Assembly (NCBI GenBank): GCA_036010905.1
Contig: DASCMH010000065.1
Span: 62,001-126,000 of the forward strand
From: SMWD01 sp002729875
GTDB lineage: Bacteria > Pseudomonadota > Gammaproteobacteria > Steroidobacterales > GCA-2729495
Reading direction: 5' to 3'
Length of the DNA stretch: 64,000 nt
Both the position numbers and the translations under genes were made by a program. The notes beneath the pieces were generated by a model, which saw only the letters and a program-made list of their open reading frames with translations, had not been told where the DNA came from and searched no databases. Of this stretch, positions 33,072 to 42,693 are shown in pieces; the first letter of the stretch is position 1, and the number at the start of each line of letters is the position of its first letter.

Positions 33072-35450
33072 TTATTCTCTAATAGTGGCGTTAAAGTCGT
33101 GACCCAGACGAGTTATTACCGCATGCATAATTTCATCCACATCTATGTCTGTAAGAGTGCGGGAAGTCTTCTGCAAAATCAAGCCTAAAGCCACACTCTT
33201 GGAACCAATCTCGATGTTTTTTCCTGAAAAAATATCAAATATAACCGTATCGCGTAACATCTCCCCCGCAACGTCCCTCACAGCCATTTCAATATCGCGA
33301 ACCTGAACATCATTAGAGACAATCACGGCAATGTCTCTGCGTACAGCAGGAAACCTTGAAATCGGTGTGAATGAAGTTAATTTTGCGACGATTAAAGGTT
33401 TCATAGCCAGTTCAAACAGGAAAGGCGCGGCCACCAGATCCAGTTTCTTGACCAGGGCCGGATGCAACTCACCCAGCCAACCGATATTTGTCCCGCCACG
33501 ATTCACCTGTATGGTTCGCCCGGGTCGCAGCGAAGGATGAGTAGCAGCGATAAAATCAAATTCATGGCCGGCCCCGGTCAGCTCAAACAGCCCCTGCAAA
33601 TCCGACTTTATGTCAAATAAATCTACCGGCCGCGACTCGGTCCCCCACTGCTCGGGTAATGCCGTGCCGAAGAGCAATCCAGAAATAACATTTTCTTCAA
33701 TAATTTCAGAATGTTCTGTAATAAACCTAATACCTGTCTCGAATAAGCGAACCCGGTTATGTTGACGGCTCAGGTTGCGCTTTAACGCGGCGATCAAACC
33801 CGGCCACAAAGACCGGCGCATAACCGACAATTCAGATGAGATGGGATTACTCAGTTCCAGCGCCGTACCACCCTGACTAAACACCGCATCAATCTTTTTT
33901 GCTACGAAACTATAGGTGATCGCTTCCTGGTAGCCACGTGACACCAACGTTGCCCTTAATCGTTGCAGCGAAACCTCGGATTCGGTGACGGTGCCCAAAG
34001 TAGTGCGCGATACACCCTGAATCGATGGAATGGATTCATAACCATACAGGCGAACGACCTCCTCTATCAGATCTGCTTCTATCGCAAGGTCAAAGCGGGC
34101 CGACGGAGCTTTCACAGACCAGCCATCCGGGGTTTCAGTAATGCTTAGCTGCAGTCCTGCCAGCAGTGCACGGACTTCTGCCGGCGCGATTTCGACACCA
34201 AGCACATCGGCCAACCGCTGCCGGCGTAAGAGTACCGGCGCAGCAACCGGGATTTCATCCTCCAGGCTCACCTCGACCAGTGGACCGGGTTTGCCGCCGG
34301 CGATCTCCATCAACAGGGCGGTCGCACGTTCAACCGCCCTGGCCTGGTTCAGCGGATCAACACCACGCTCAAAACGTACCGCTGCATCGGTGTGCAGTCC
34401 GACCCGACGGGCCCGTCCGGCAATGGTGTCCGGGGTAAAGAAAGCAGATTCAAGAAATACCGTTGTGGTCTGTTCATCAACGGCCGTCTTCAGCCCGCCC
34501 ATGATCCCGGCCATCGCAACGGCACCATTGGCATCAGCAATGACCAGCACCTCAGGATCCAGTTTGACGGTCTGCCCGTCCAGCAAGACCAGTTCCTCGT
34601 CGGCCGCGGCGCGCCGGGTGACCAGTTTCCCTGACAATTTGCTGAGATCATAGCCATGCATTGGCTGTCCAAGTTCCAGCATGACAAAATTCGTTACATC
34701 GACTACCGGCGAGATTGAGCGTACGCCACTGCGACGCAGGCGTTCACGCAGCCATAATGGTGTTTCGGCCTGCGGATCAATGGCTTCTATCACCCGGCCG
34801 CAGAAACGGGGGCATCCTGCCTCCGGCAATAACTCGACCGGGTAGCCGGTATCGATTTCCGGCACGATTGCGGCAAATTCCGGCTCAGTGAAAGCGAGCT
34901 GTTCACTCGCGGCGACATCCCGTGCGACACCCAGCACACAGAAACAATCAGCGCGATTTGGCGTCAGATCTATGTCAATAATGCAATCATCCAGGTCGAG
35001 AGCGGTGGTAATCGATGTGCCGGGTGTTGCCGCATCACCAAGCGCTAAAATACCCTCTTCAGTTTCGCCAATACCGAGTTCGGTACCTGAGCAAAGCATC
35101 CCTTCAGACACTTCTCCCCGTAACTTGCTACGTCTGATTGTGAGCCCGCCGGGCAGAGTTGCGCCGATCAAGGCCAGCGGATAGTGCTCGCCGACCTGTA
35201 CATTGCTGGCACCACAAACTATCGACAGGGGTTGCTCCTGTCCGGCGTCTACAGTACAGACAGACAATCGATCCGCATTCGGATGACGGATAATTTCGAG
35301 CACCTTGCCGACAACCACAGCGGAAAGTTCCGCGGCCACCGGTTCAACACTATCGACCTCGAGACCAAGCATGGTCAGTCGATGCGCAAGTGCAACGGAG
35401 TCAAGATCCGGATCAACCCATTCCCTGAGCCACGTTTCACTGATTTTCAT
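33072..35450 (-). CDS. pheT: Phenylalanyl-tRNA synthetase beta subunit
   Basis: A 792-residue subunit (E. coli 795) of the heterotetrameric synthetase. The N-terminal tRNA-binding OB domain (about 40-150) includes HPNADRLSVCTVDAG. The B3/B4 editing region (about 200-375), the B5 domain and the C-terminal FDX-ACB anticodon-binding domain (about 700-792, with SRFPAVRRDIAVIV) are all present. It lies 17 nt after pheS. Confidence 0.97.
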   Translation of the reverse strand: MKISETWLREWVDPDLDSVALAHRLTMLGLEVDSVEPVAAELSAVVVGKVLEIIRHPNADRLSVCTVDAGQEQPLSIVCGASNVQVGEHYPLALIGATLPGGLTIRRSKLRGEVSEGMLCSGTELGIGETEEGILALGDAATPGTSITTALDLDDCIIDIDLTPNRADCFCVLGVARDVAASEQLAFTEPEFAAIVPEIDTGYPVELLPEAGCPRFCGRVIEAIDPQAETPLWLRERLRRSGVRSISPVVDVTNFVMLELGQPMHGYDLSKLSGKLVTRRAAADEELVLLDGQTVKLDPEVLVIADANGAVAMAGIMGGLKTAVDEQTTTVFLESAFFTPDTIAGRARRVGLHTDAAVRFERGVDPLNQARAVERATALLMEIAGGKPGPLVEVSLEDEIPVAAPVLLRRQRLADVLGVEIAPAEVRALLAGLQLSITETPDGWSVKAPSARFDLAIEADLIEEVVRLYGYESIPSIQGVSRTTLGTVTESEVSLQRLRATLVSRGYQEAITYSFVAKKIDAVFSQGGTALELSNPISSELSVMRRSLWPGLIAALKRNLSRQHNRVRLFETGIRFITEHSEIIEENVISGLLFGTALPEQWGTESRPVDLFDIKSDLQGLFELTGAGHEFDFIAATHPSLRPGRTIQVNRGGTNIGWLGELHPALVKKLDLVAAPFLFELAMKPLIVAKLTSFTPISRFPAVRRDIAVIVSNDVQVRDIEMAVRDVAGEMLRDTVIFDIFSGKNIEIGSKSVALGLILQKTSRTLTDIDVDEIMHAVITRLGHDFNATIRE

Positions 35451-35467
35451 GATACGTCGCCCCGCGC

Positions 35468-36451
35468 CTACCTGAACTGTCGCAAAAAATGCAGATCATT
35501 ATCGAAGAACAGCCGCAAATCATCGACGCCGTAGCGAAGCATTGCGAGACGCTCTATACCCATACCAAACGCATAGCCGGTGAATTCTTCCGGATCAATA
35601 CCGACATGGCTTAGGACATTCGGATGTACCATGCCGCAACCAAGAATTTCCAGCCAGCAATCCGACTCGGACAATACATCAACTTCGGCCGAGGGTTCGG
35701 TGAACGGGAAATAGGACGGTCGGAAGCGCAGTTCCGCTTTACGCTCGAAAAAGCGTTCAACAAAATCATGCAATACGGCCTTCAGATTGGAGAAACTGAC
35801 TCCTCGATCAACTACGAGTCCTTCGACCTGGTGAAACATGGGTGTATGGGTCTGATCCGAATCACAACGATACACACGACCCGGGGCAATCAACCTGATC
35901 GGTGCGCCGTGTTTCGTCATTTCGCGGATCTGTACCGGTGACGTATGGGTGCGCAGCAACCTGCCGGTCGGAAAGTAAAATGTGTCATGCATCGCCCGCG
36001 CCGGGTGATTTTCAGGGATATTCAGGGCAGTGAAATTATGTTCTTCATCCTCGATTTCCGGACCGGCGCTGACACTGAATCCGGCCGCGCTGAAAATCCC
36101 CTCGATTCGCTCCCGGGTGCGGGTCACCGGGTGCAACCCACCGCAATCCTGCCCCCGACCGGGGAGCGTGACATCGACAGCGCCGGCAGCAAGTTCCTGC
36201 ATGAGCTTTTGCTCATCAAGCACCTCGCGGCGTGCCTGTAACGCCTCCTGAACCTGTTGCTTGGCCTGATTGATCATCTGACCGGCCGCCGGACGTTGCT
36301 CAGCTGACAGCGAGCCCAGTTGCTTGAGTTGCTCGGTCAGTTCGCCTTTCTTGCCGAGAAAACGAACCCTGATGGCGTCAAGATCCACCAGGTCCTGACA
36401 CGCATCAATTGCGCTGCATGCGCGGCTGATCAGTTCTTCAACATCGAGCAT
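35468..36451 (-). CDS. pheS: Phenylalanyl-tRNA synthetase alpha subunit
   Basis: A 327-residue catalytic class II subunit, the same length as in E. coli. An N-terminal coiled coil (about 1-85) that contacts tRNA is followed by the catalytic core, with HPVTRTRERIE near residue 107, motif 2 RVYRCDSDQTHTPMFHQVEG near 192 and motif 3 GMGIERLAMLRYG near 300. The 61-nt gap from rplT holds no pheM-like leader or terminator. Confidence 0.97.
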   Translation of the reverse strand: MLDVEELISRACSAIDACQDLVDLDAIRVRFLGKKGELTEQLKQLGSLSAEQRPAAGQMINQAKQQVQEALQARREVLDEQKLMQELAAGAVDVTLPGRGQDCGGLHPVTRTRERIEGIFSAAGFSVSAGPEIEDEEHNFTALNIPENHPARAMHDTFYFPTGRLLRTHTSPVQIREMTKHGAPIRLIAPGRVYRCDSDQTHTPMFHQVEGLVVDRGVSFSNLKAVLHDFVERFFERKAELRFRPSYFPFTEPSAEVDVLSESDCWLEILGCGMVHPNVLSHVGIDPEEFTGYAFGMGIERLAMLRYGVDDLRLFFDNDLHFLRQFR

Positions 36452-36512
36452 CGATTTAATTCGGTCCAGCGATCAGAATTCAAACCGGAATGCCTATCCC
36501 GGTCGCGGACGA

Positions 36513-36875
36513 CTAGATTTTAGCAATCGCCGCTTTTGCCTGTTCGGCGAGTGCGCTAAACGCTTCCGCATCATGCACTGCCAAATCAGCCAGCATCTTG
36601 CGATCGACTTCAATTCCCGCCCTGGACAGTCCGTTCATAAAACGGCTGTAAGATAAACCATTCAGACGTGCCGCTGCGTTAATACGCGTAATCCACAACG
36701 CACGAAATTCACGCTTGCGTACCCGCCGGTCGCGGTAGGCATACTGCCCGGCCTTGATGACAGCCTGCTTGGCAACACGATAAACCTTGCTACGTGCACC
36801 GTAATAACCTTTTGCCTTGTTAAGGACTTTCTTATGACGCGCCTTTGCGACGACGCCTCTCTTTACCCTGGCCAT
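36513..36875 (-). CDS. rplT: 50S ribosomal protein bL20
   Basis: A 120-residue, strongly basic ribosomal protein; the N-terminal extension (MARVKRGVVAKARHKKVL) and the globular RNA-binding C-terminal half (about 60-120) match bL20 along the full length. bL20 assembles early on 23S rRNA and in E. coli represses rpmI-rplT by binding the leader mRNA. It follows rpmI by 48 nt. Confidence 0.98.
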   Translation of the reverse strand: MARVKRGVVAKARHKKVLNKAKGYYGARSKVYRVAKQAVIKAGQYAYRDRRVRKREFRALWITRINAAARLNGLSYSRFMNGLSRAGIEVDRKMLADLAVHDAEAFSALAEQAKAAIAKI

Positions 36876-36923
36876 AAATCTCTCCTGAAATCCTGGATGG
36901 TTGAATACCGCTGCCGAATCAAA

Positions 36924-37121
36924 TCAGGCGTACGGTAAAAGCTTCTTCGCTGATTTCACATCGGCTTCGGCTATATGTGCGTCAGCACGGAGGTGACGTT
37001 TCCGCTTGGTGGTTTTCTTGGTCAGGATATGGCGACGGTGAGACTGGGCACGCTTGAATTTGCCCTTACCGTTGCTGCGAAATCGTTTCGCTGCGCCACG
37101 GTTAGTTTTTAACTTTGGCAT
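36924..37121 (-). CDS. rpmI: 50S ribosomal protein bL35
   Basis: A 65-residue, very basic protein beginning MPKLKTNRGAAKRF, which matches bL35. The leader upstream (37122-37257) contains hairpins that could be the site of bL20 autoregulation. Confidence 0.98.
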   Translation of the reverse strand: MPKLKTNRGAAKRFRSNGKGKFKRAQSHRRHILTKKTTKRKRHLRADAHIAEADVKSAKKLLPYA

Positions 37122-37257
37122 TTAATACTCCAATTGTAGCCTGACCCGTACCGAAGCCAATCTTCGGCCGAAGCAGGCGGGTTGGGATAAATAATTTAGT
37201 CCCAACTCACTTTTTATTCACTGCGGCGACCCGGTCATTCGATCGCCGCAATAAAAT
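37122..37257 (-). promoter_or_regulatory. infC-rpmI intergenic leader with stable hairpins
   Basis: On the minus strand TGCGGCGA pairs with TCGCCGCA (37222-37250) soon after the infC stop, and nearer rpmI a CCGAAG/CTTCGG hairpin sits inside a larger CCCG/CGGG helix (about 37145-37185). In E. coli the equivalent region carries the L20 translational operator. A similar role here is inferred from position and structure only. Confidence 0.4.
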
Positions 37258-37776
37258 TCAATGCTTCTTCGGCGCCAGCACCATGATGAGCTGACGTCCT
37301 TCCATTTTCGGAAACTGCTCAACAGTCCCGTACTCTTCAAGGTCGGCCTCGACGCGCTTTAGCAACTGCATACCGAGTTCCTGATGCGCCATTTCCCGGC
37401 CACGAAACCGGAGGGTTACCTTGGTCTTGTCGCCCTGCTGAAGAAAACGGATCAGATTCTTCATCTTGACCTGGTAATCACCTGTTTCGGTTCCCGGGCG
37501 AAATTTAATCTCTTTTATATGAGTATGTCGCTGCTTGACCTTACCTGCCTGAGACTTCTTTTTCTGCTCAAACAAATATTTACCAAAATCCATTACCCGG
37601 CAAACCGGCGGAGTCGCATTCGGAGCTACCTCGACCAGGTCAAGACTCTCTTGTTTGGCCAGTTCGATCGCGTTGTCACGTTGCATGACACCTGCCTGTT
37701 CGCCCTCAGAATCAATCACTCGAACCTGAGTGGCTTCAATCTCCTGATTCCGTCTAATCCGCTTTTTCGCTGCGAT
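37258..37776 (-). CDS. infC: Translation initiation factor IF-3; ATC start
   Basis: A 172-residue IF3, which keeps ribosomal subunits apart and checks start-codon identity. The full N-domain (RRNQEIEATQVRVIDSEGEQ) lies upstream of the first GTG at 37719, so the real start must be further back. Same-frame codons run TGA (thrS stop, 37782-37780), CGA, ATC, GCA. GGAGG (37789-37785) stands 8 nt before ATC at 37776. ATT/ATC/ATA starts are the established basis of IF3 autoregulation in E. coli and relatives. The C-domain has KEIKFRPGTETGDYQVK and RFRGREMAHQELG. The gap to thrS is 3 nt. Confidence 0.95.
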   Translation of the reverse strand: MAAKKRIRRNQEIEATQVRVIDSEGEQAGVMQRDNAIELAKQESLDLVEVAPNATPPVCRVMDFGKYLFEQKKKSQAGKVKQRHTHIKEIKFRPGTETGDYQVKMKNLIRFLQQGDKTKVTLRFRGREMAHQELGMQLLKRVEADLEEYGTVEQFPKMEGRQLIMVLAPKKH

Positions 37777-37779
37777 TCG

Positions 37780-39711
37780 TCAATCCTCCAAAATAGTTTG
37801 GCCGCGGCTCGCGATATCAGCATGCAAATATCGGGCAAACTCGTCAATTGACAGGCTGCCCAGATCATCGCCCTCTCGCGTGCGCACGGCCACGGTATTC
37901 GACTCCGCCTCCCGGTCACCTACGACCAGAAGATACGGCACCCGTTGTAAAGTGTGCTGACGGATTTTAAAGCCGATTTTTTCATTTCTCAAGTCTGTTT
38001 CCACCCGAAGAGCCTGATTCCTCAAGGTTTCCTGTACTAACAGCGCATAATTGTTCTGTCGATCGGTAATATTCATGATTACAGCCTGCACCGGCGCCAG
38101 CCAGGCAGGAAATCGTCCCTCGAAATGTTCGATCAAAATACCGAAAAAACGCTCCAGCGAGCCGAGCAAAGCCCGGTGAATCATAATCGGTCGGCGCCGG
38201 CTACCGTCCTCGGCAACATACTCCATGTCAAAACGTTCGGGCAGATTGAAATCGAGCTGGATGGTCGAACATTGCCATTGACGACCGATCGCATCGCGAA
38301 TCTTGACATCAATTTTAGGGCCGTAAAACGCCCCCCCACCCTCATCGACAGAATAATCAAGCTCACTTACTTCGAGTGCTGCACGCAAGGCCGCTGTTGC
38401 CTTGACCCAGATCTCATCTGATCCAACCGCCTTTTCCGGTCGCGTCGACAGGTCAATGGAAAAATCATCGAAGCCAAATGCCGCGAGCGTCTCCAGCGTC
38501 AGGTTCAGGATGGCGACGATCTCATCGGCAATCTGTTCCTCGCGGCAGAAAATATGTGCGTCATCCTGCGTAAAGCCACGCACTCTCATCAGGCCATGTA
38601 GTGCACCGGACATCTCGTGCCGATAAACGGTGCCCAGTTCCGCCCAGCGCATCGGCAAATCACGATGCGATCGCAGCGTATTCTTGTAAATCAAAACATG
38701 GAACGGACAATTCATCGGCTTGAGCTGATACTGCCGGTTGTCGTCTTCCATCGGCTGGTACATGCCTTCACGGTAGAAGTCCGTATGTCCCGAAGTATCC
38801 CATAAGGTCTGCAGCGCGATATGCGGCGTGTGCAATAATTCGTAATCGGCCGCGATATGCTGCTCACGCCAGAAATCCTCGATCACGCGCCTGATCCGGG
38901 CGCCTTTCGGATGCCAGAACACGAGGCCGCCGCCAGCTTCTTCCTGCAGGCTGAACAGGTCGAGATCCTTGCCGATGCGGCGATGATCGCGACGCTCGGC
39001 TTCCTCGAGTTGCACGAGATATTGCTTCAGCGTCTTTTTGTCCGGCCATGCGGTACCGTAGATCCGTTGCAGCATTTCGTTATTTGCATTGCCGCGCCAG
39101 TAGGCCCCCGCGACGCTGGTCAGCTTGAATGCTTTCAGAACCCCGGTACTCGGCACATGCGGTCCGCGGCACAGATCGACCCAGTCGCCTTGTCGATACA
39201 GGCTGAGCGAATCATCTGCCGGAATATCAGCGATAATCTCAGCCTTGTAGTGCTCGCCGATGCCCTTGAAGTATTCAAGCGCTTCATCACGCTGCATGAC
39301 CTCGCGCTGCAGTGGCAGATCAGCAACGGTTAGCTCGAGCATTTTCGCCTCGATTGCAGCGAGATCCTCGGGTGTGAAGGCGCGCTCAAAGGCAAAATCA
39401 TAATAAAAGCCGTTTTCGATCACCGGTCCAATTGTTACCTGGGCCTGCGGGAACAACTGCTGAACGGCCTGCGCCAACAGGTGCGAGGTCGAATGTCGAA
39501 TGATCTCGAGGCCTTCATCGTTCTTGCTGGTGATGATTGCAAGCTCGGCATCGCTCTCAATGACATGTGCCGTATCGACGAGCCGACCGTCAACCCGACC
39601 GGCAAGCGCGGCTTTGGCCAGGCCCGGGCCAATATCAGCCGCAATGTCAGCGATTGAAACGGCCTGATCGAATTGTCTCTGGCTGCCGTCAGGCAGGGTA
39701 ATAACAGGCAT
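37780..39711 (-). CDS. thrS: Threonyl-tRNA synthetase
   Basis: A 643-residue class II synthetase (E. coli 642). The N-terminal TGS domain (about 1-62), editing domain with HSTSHLLAQAV near residue 74, catalytic core with a zinc Cys in KPMNCPFHVL near 333, RVRGFTQDDAHIFC motif 2 and a C-terminal anticodon-binding domain (about 535-643) are all recognisable. It heads the thrS-infC-rpmI-rplT-pheST-ihfA cluster. A -10-like TAGAAT lies at 39773-39768 on the minus strand. Confidence 0.98.
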   Translation of the reverse strand: MPVITLPDGSQRQFDQAVSIADIAADIGPGLAKAALAGRVDGRLVDTAHVIESDAELAIITSKNDEGLEIIRHSTSHLLAQAVQQLFPQAQVTIGPVIENGFYYDFAFERAFTPEDLAAIEAKMLELTVADLPLQREVMQRDEALEYFKGIGEHYKAEIIADIPADDSLSLYRQGDWVDLCRGPHVPSTGVLKAFKLTSVAGAYWRGNANNEMLQRIYGTAWPDKKTLKQYLVQLEEAERRDHRRIGKDLDLFSLQEEAGGGLVFWHPKGARIRRVIEDFWREQHIAADYELLHTPHIALQTLWDTSGHTDFYREGMYQPMEDDNRQYQLKPMNCPFHVLIYKNTLRSHRDLPMRWAELGTVYRHEMSGALHGLMRVRGFTQDDAHIFCREEQIADEIVAILNLTLETLAAFGFDDFSIDLSTRPEKAVGSDEIWVKATAALRAALEVSELDYSVDEGGGAFYGPKIDVKIRDAIGRQWQCSTIQLDFNLPERFDMEYVAEDGSRRRPIMIHRALLGSLERFFGILIEHFEGRFPAWLAPVQAVIMNITDRQNNYALLVQETLRNQALRVETDLRNEKIGFKIRQHTLQRVPYLLVVGDREAESNTVAVRTREGDDLGSLSIDEFARYLHADIASRGQTILED

Positions 39712-39777
39712 CTGAATCTTCCCGGATACTCAGTAAAAAAGGCGCCCCGTGGACACACCGGCGGCAGATTCTACCAG

Positions 39778-39852
39778 AGCCGGGCAGCGCTCAGCGACCC
39801 GACGGAGACGATTTGTGGGGTGAATTTTCGCAATCGGCTGCGCTGCCCGGCT
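39778..39852. repeat. Perfect 13-bp inverted repeat between fdsA and thrS
   Basis: AGCCGGGCAGCGC (39778-39790) is the exact reverse complement of GCGCTGCCCGGCT (39840-39852), with 49 nt between. It lies between the end of fdsA (39876) and the thrS promoter region. It could close a large hairpin at the end of the fds transcript or be a protein-binding site. No U-tract follows directly, but GGCGCC followed by six T occurs 40 nt further downstream on the minus strand. Confidence 0.45.
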
Positions 39853-39875
39853 AATCGCAGCTGAAAGGTGATACA

Positions 39876-42674
39876 TCACCCTGCTCCATGTACCCGCTGT
39901 TGCCACTCGGTAGGTCGGCTGGCGGGTGCAACCTCTACGGCTGTGACCTTGTATTCAGGACAATCCGTCGCCCAGTCAGCGTAATCTGTGGTCAAAATAT
40001 TGGCACCGGTCTCCGGATGATGGAATGTCGTATAAACAACACCCGGCGGGACACGTTCGGTGAGTGTCGCATGTAACGTCGTCTCACCTTTACGGCTGCG
40101 AACGGCCACCAGGTCACCCTCCGCAATGCCACGCAATTGCGCATCATGTGGATGCACTTCCAGTACATCTTCGGGAGACCAGGTTGAATTAGCCGTACGC
40201 CTTGTCTGGGCGCCCACATTGTACTGGGACAGGATACGCCCGGTCGTCATGAGCAGCGGAAAACGGCGGTTAGCACGCTCGTCGGTGGGCACGAATTCGG
40301 TCAGCATGAACCGGCCCTTGCCGCGCACGAACTGTCCGACATGCATGATCGGCGTGCCCATGAGGGCCGTCTCGTTACACGGCCACTGCACACTGCCGAC
40401 TGCATCGAGATGCGCAAAGGATACCCCGGCAAATGACGGCGTCAGCGCGGCAATCTCGGTCATGATTTGTGCCGCGTCAGCATAATTCATCGGGTAACCC
40501 ATTGCGTTGGCAAGTGCCTGGGTCACTTGCCACTCGGCCTTGCCGGTCTGCGTCGGCATGAGCGGACGAACACGATTGATGCGCCGCTCGGCATTGGTGA
40601 AGGTGCCGTCTTTCTCGAGGAACGAAGTTCCGGGCAAAAATACGTGGGCAAAGCGGCTGGTCTGGTTCAGGAACAGGTCCTGAACGACCACACAATCCAT
40701 TGCGCTCAACGCCGCCTCGACATGCTGTGTGTCCGGGTCTGACTGGGCGACATCTTCGCCCTGGATGTATATACCCCGGTACTTACCTGCCAATGCGGCT
40801 GCAAACATATTCGGGATTCGCAAACCGGGCTCACTGTCCAGTTCTACCTGCCAGGCAGCTTCGAACGTAGCACGCACGGAATCATCACTGACCGGCCGGT
40901 AATCCGGCAACTCATGCGGAAACGAGCCCATGTCGCATGATCCCTGCACATTGTTCTGGCCGCGCATTGGGTTAATCCCGGTACCCGTATAACCGAGGTT
41001 GCCGGTTGCCATGGCAAGATTAGCCATGCCCATGACCATCGTCGAGCCCTGGCTATGCTCGGTCACGCCCAGACCGTAATAAATAGCAGAGCGCGGGCCT
41101 TCGGCATACAACCTTGCAGCCGCACGGATCTGTTCCGCAGCAACGCCGGTAACCCGGGAGACAGCTTCGGGTGAATGCTCGGGGCGACTGACAAAGTCCC
41201 GCCAGGCGGCAAACGACTCAGGCTCACAACGAGCGGCCACATAATCTTCGGCAACCAGGCCTTCGGTCACTACCACGTGTGCGAATGCATTAATCATCGC
41301 AACATTGGTCCCCGGCAATAGCTGCAGGTGATAGCGAGCCTTAATATGCGGTGAGCGCACGAGTTCGATACTGCGCGGATCGATGACGATCAGCCTGGCT
41401 CCTGCACGCAGCCGACGTTTCATCTGGGCGGCAAAAACCGGATGCGCCGCGGTCGGATTGGAGCCGATCAGGATGATGACATCGGCATTCAGGACACTGT
41501 CAAAATTCTGCGTTCCGGCCGAAGTGCCCAGCGTTTGCTTCAGTCCGTAACCGGTCGGGGCGTGGCAGACACGCGCACAGGTATCGACATTATTATTCTT
41601 AAAGCCGGCGCGGATCAGTTTCTGTACCACCCAGACTTCCTCGTTGGTACAACGAGACGAGGTGATTCCGCCGATTGATTTGCTGCCGTATTCTGCCTGG
41701 ATAGCCTTGAAACGACTGGCCACAAACTCAATCGCCTCATGCCACTCGACCTCCCGCCACTCGTCACTGGTCTTTTCGCGCAACATCGGTTTAAGCACCC
41801 GATCCGGGTGATGCGCATAGCCGAACGCAAACCGGCCCTTGATACAACCATGTCCGTGATTCGCCTGACCGTCTTTGTACGGCACCATGCGCACCAATTG
41901 ATCGCCTTTCATCTCCGCCCTGAACGAGCAACCGACTCCACAATAAGCGCAGGTCGTAATAACAGATCGCTCCGGCTGCCCATACTTGATGACAGAATTT
42001 TCCAGCAGTGTTGCAGTCGGGCACGCCTGCACACACGCACCACATGAAACGCATTCAGAGGCGAGAAAATTTTCTTCGGGTCCCGGCGAAACGATTGAAC
42101 TGAAACCACGATCTCGGATCGTAAGCGCAAATGTGCCCTGCACTTCATCACAGGCACGCACACAGCGGGAACAAACAATGCACTTGGATGGATCAAAAGT
42201 GAAATACGGGTTGCTGGTATCGGTTTCAAGCGCAACATGGTTCATGCCATCGCAACCATAACGTGACTCACTCAAACCCAGTTCTTCGGCCCGATCCTGC
42301 AGTTCGCAATCACCCTTTGCAGGACAGGTGGCACAAGCCAGCGGATGATCCGAGATATAAAGCTCCATGACACCACGCCGCGCCCTGTTCAGCTGCTCGC
42401 TGCGGGTACGCACTACCATCCCCTCGGTGACGGATGTCGTACACGAGGCCGGCATACCTTGTTGCCCTTCAATCTCAACCAGGCACAAGCGACACGAACC
42501 GAATGCTTTCAGCGAATCTGTCGCACAAAGTTTGGGAATATCGATATCGGACTCAGCGGCTGCACGCATAACTGAAGTACCTTGCGGAACCTGCAGCGCC
42601 ATACCGTCAATAGTCAGGTTCACACGCTCCCGGGCAGGGCTGGGCGGGGTGCCAAAATCTTTTTCCTTGATCAT
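39876..42674 (-). CDS. fdsA: NAD-dependent formate dehydrogenase, alpha (molybdopterin) subunit
   Basis: A 932-residue soluble Mo/W enzyme subunit that oxidises formate to CO2. The N-terminal plant-type [2Fe-2S] region (about 48-80), a His/Cys cluster (HPLACATCPAKGDCEL near 115) and two [4Fe-4S] ferredoxin motifs (CIVCSRCVRAC, CVSCGACVQAC) precede the catalytic domain, which opens with CAYCGVGC. The metal ligand is cysteine, C370, followed by the catalytic H371 in RVCHAPTGYG, so this is a non-selenium enzyme. A bis-MGD cofactor is expected. The stop lies 164 nt before thrS. Confidence 0.95.
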   Translation of the reverse strand: MIKEKDFGTPPSPARERVNLTIDGMALQVPQGTSVMRAAAESDIDIPKLCATDSLKAFGSCRLCLVEIEGQQGMPASCTTSVTEGMVVRTRSEQLNRARRGVMELYISDHPLACATCPAKGDCELQDRAEELGLSESRYGCDGMNHVALETDTSNPYFTFDPSKCIVCSRCVRACDEVQGTFALTIRDRGFSSIVSPGPEENFLASECVSCGACVQACPTATLLENSVIKYGQPERSVITTCAYCGVGCSFRAEMKGDQLVRMVPYKDGQANHGHGCIKGRFAFGYAHHPDRVLKPMLREKTSDEWREVEWHEAIEFVASRFKAIQAEYGSKSIGGITSSRCTNEEVWVVQKLIRAGFKNNNVDTCARVCHAPTGYGLKQTLGTSAGTQNFDSVLNADVIILIGSNPTAAHPVFAAQMKRRLRAGARLIVIDPRSIELVRSPHIKARYHLQLLPGTNVAMINAFAHVVVTEGLVAEDYVAARCEPESFAAWRDFVSRPEHSPEAVSRVTGVAAEQIRAAARLYAEGPRSAIYYGLGVTEHSQGSTMVMGMANLAMATGNLGYTGTGINPMRGQNNVQGSCDMGSFPHELPDYRPVSDDSVRATFEAAWQVELDSEPGLRIPNMFAAALAGKYRGIYIQGEDVAQSDPDTQHVEAALSAMDCVVVQDLFLNQTSRFAHVFLPGTSFLEKDGTFTNAERRINRVRPLMPTQTGKAEWQVTQALANAMGYPMNYADAAQIMTEIAALTPSFAGVSFAHLDAVGSVQWPCNETALMGTPIMHVGQFVRGKGRFMLTEFVPTDERANRRFPLLMTTGRILSQYNVGAQTRRTANSTWSPEDVLEVHPHDAQLRGIAEGDLVAVRSRKGETTLHATLTERVPPGVVYTTFHHPETGANILTTDYADWATDCPEYKVTAVEVAPASRPTEWQQRVHGAG

Positions 42675-42693
42675 TGCCAGGTATGTTTCCTGT

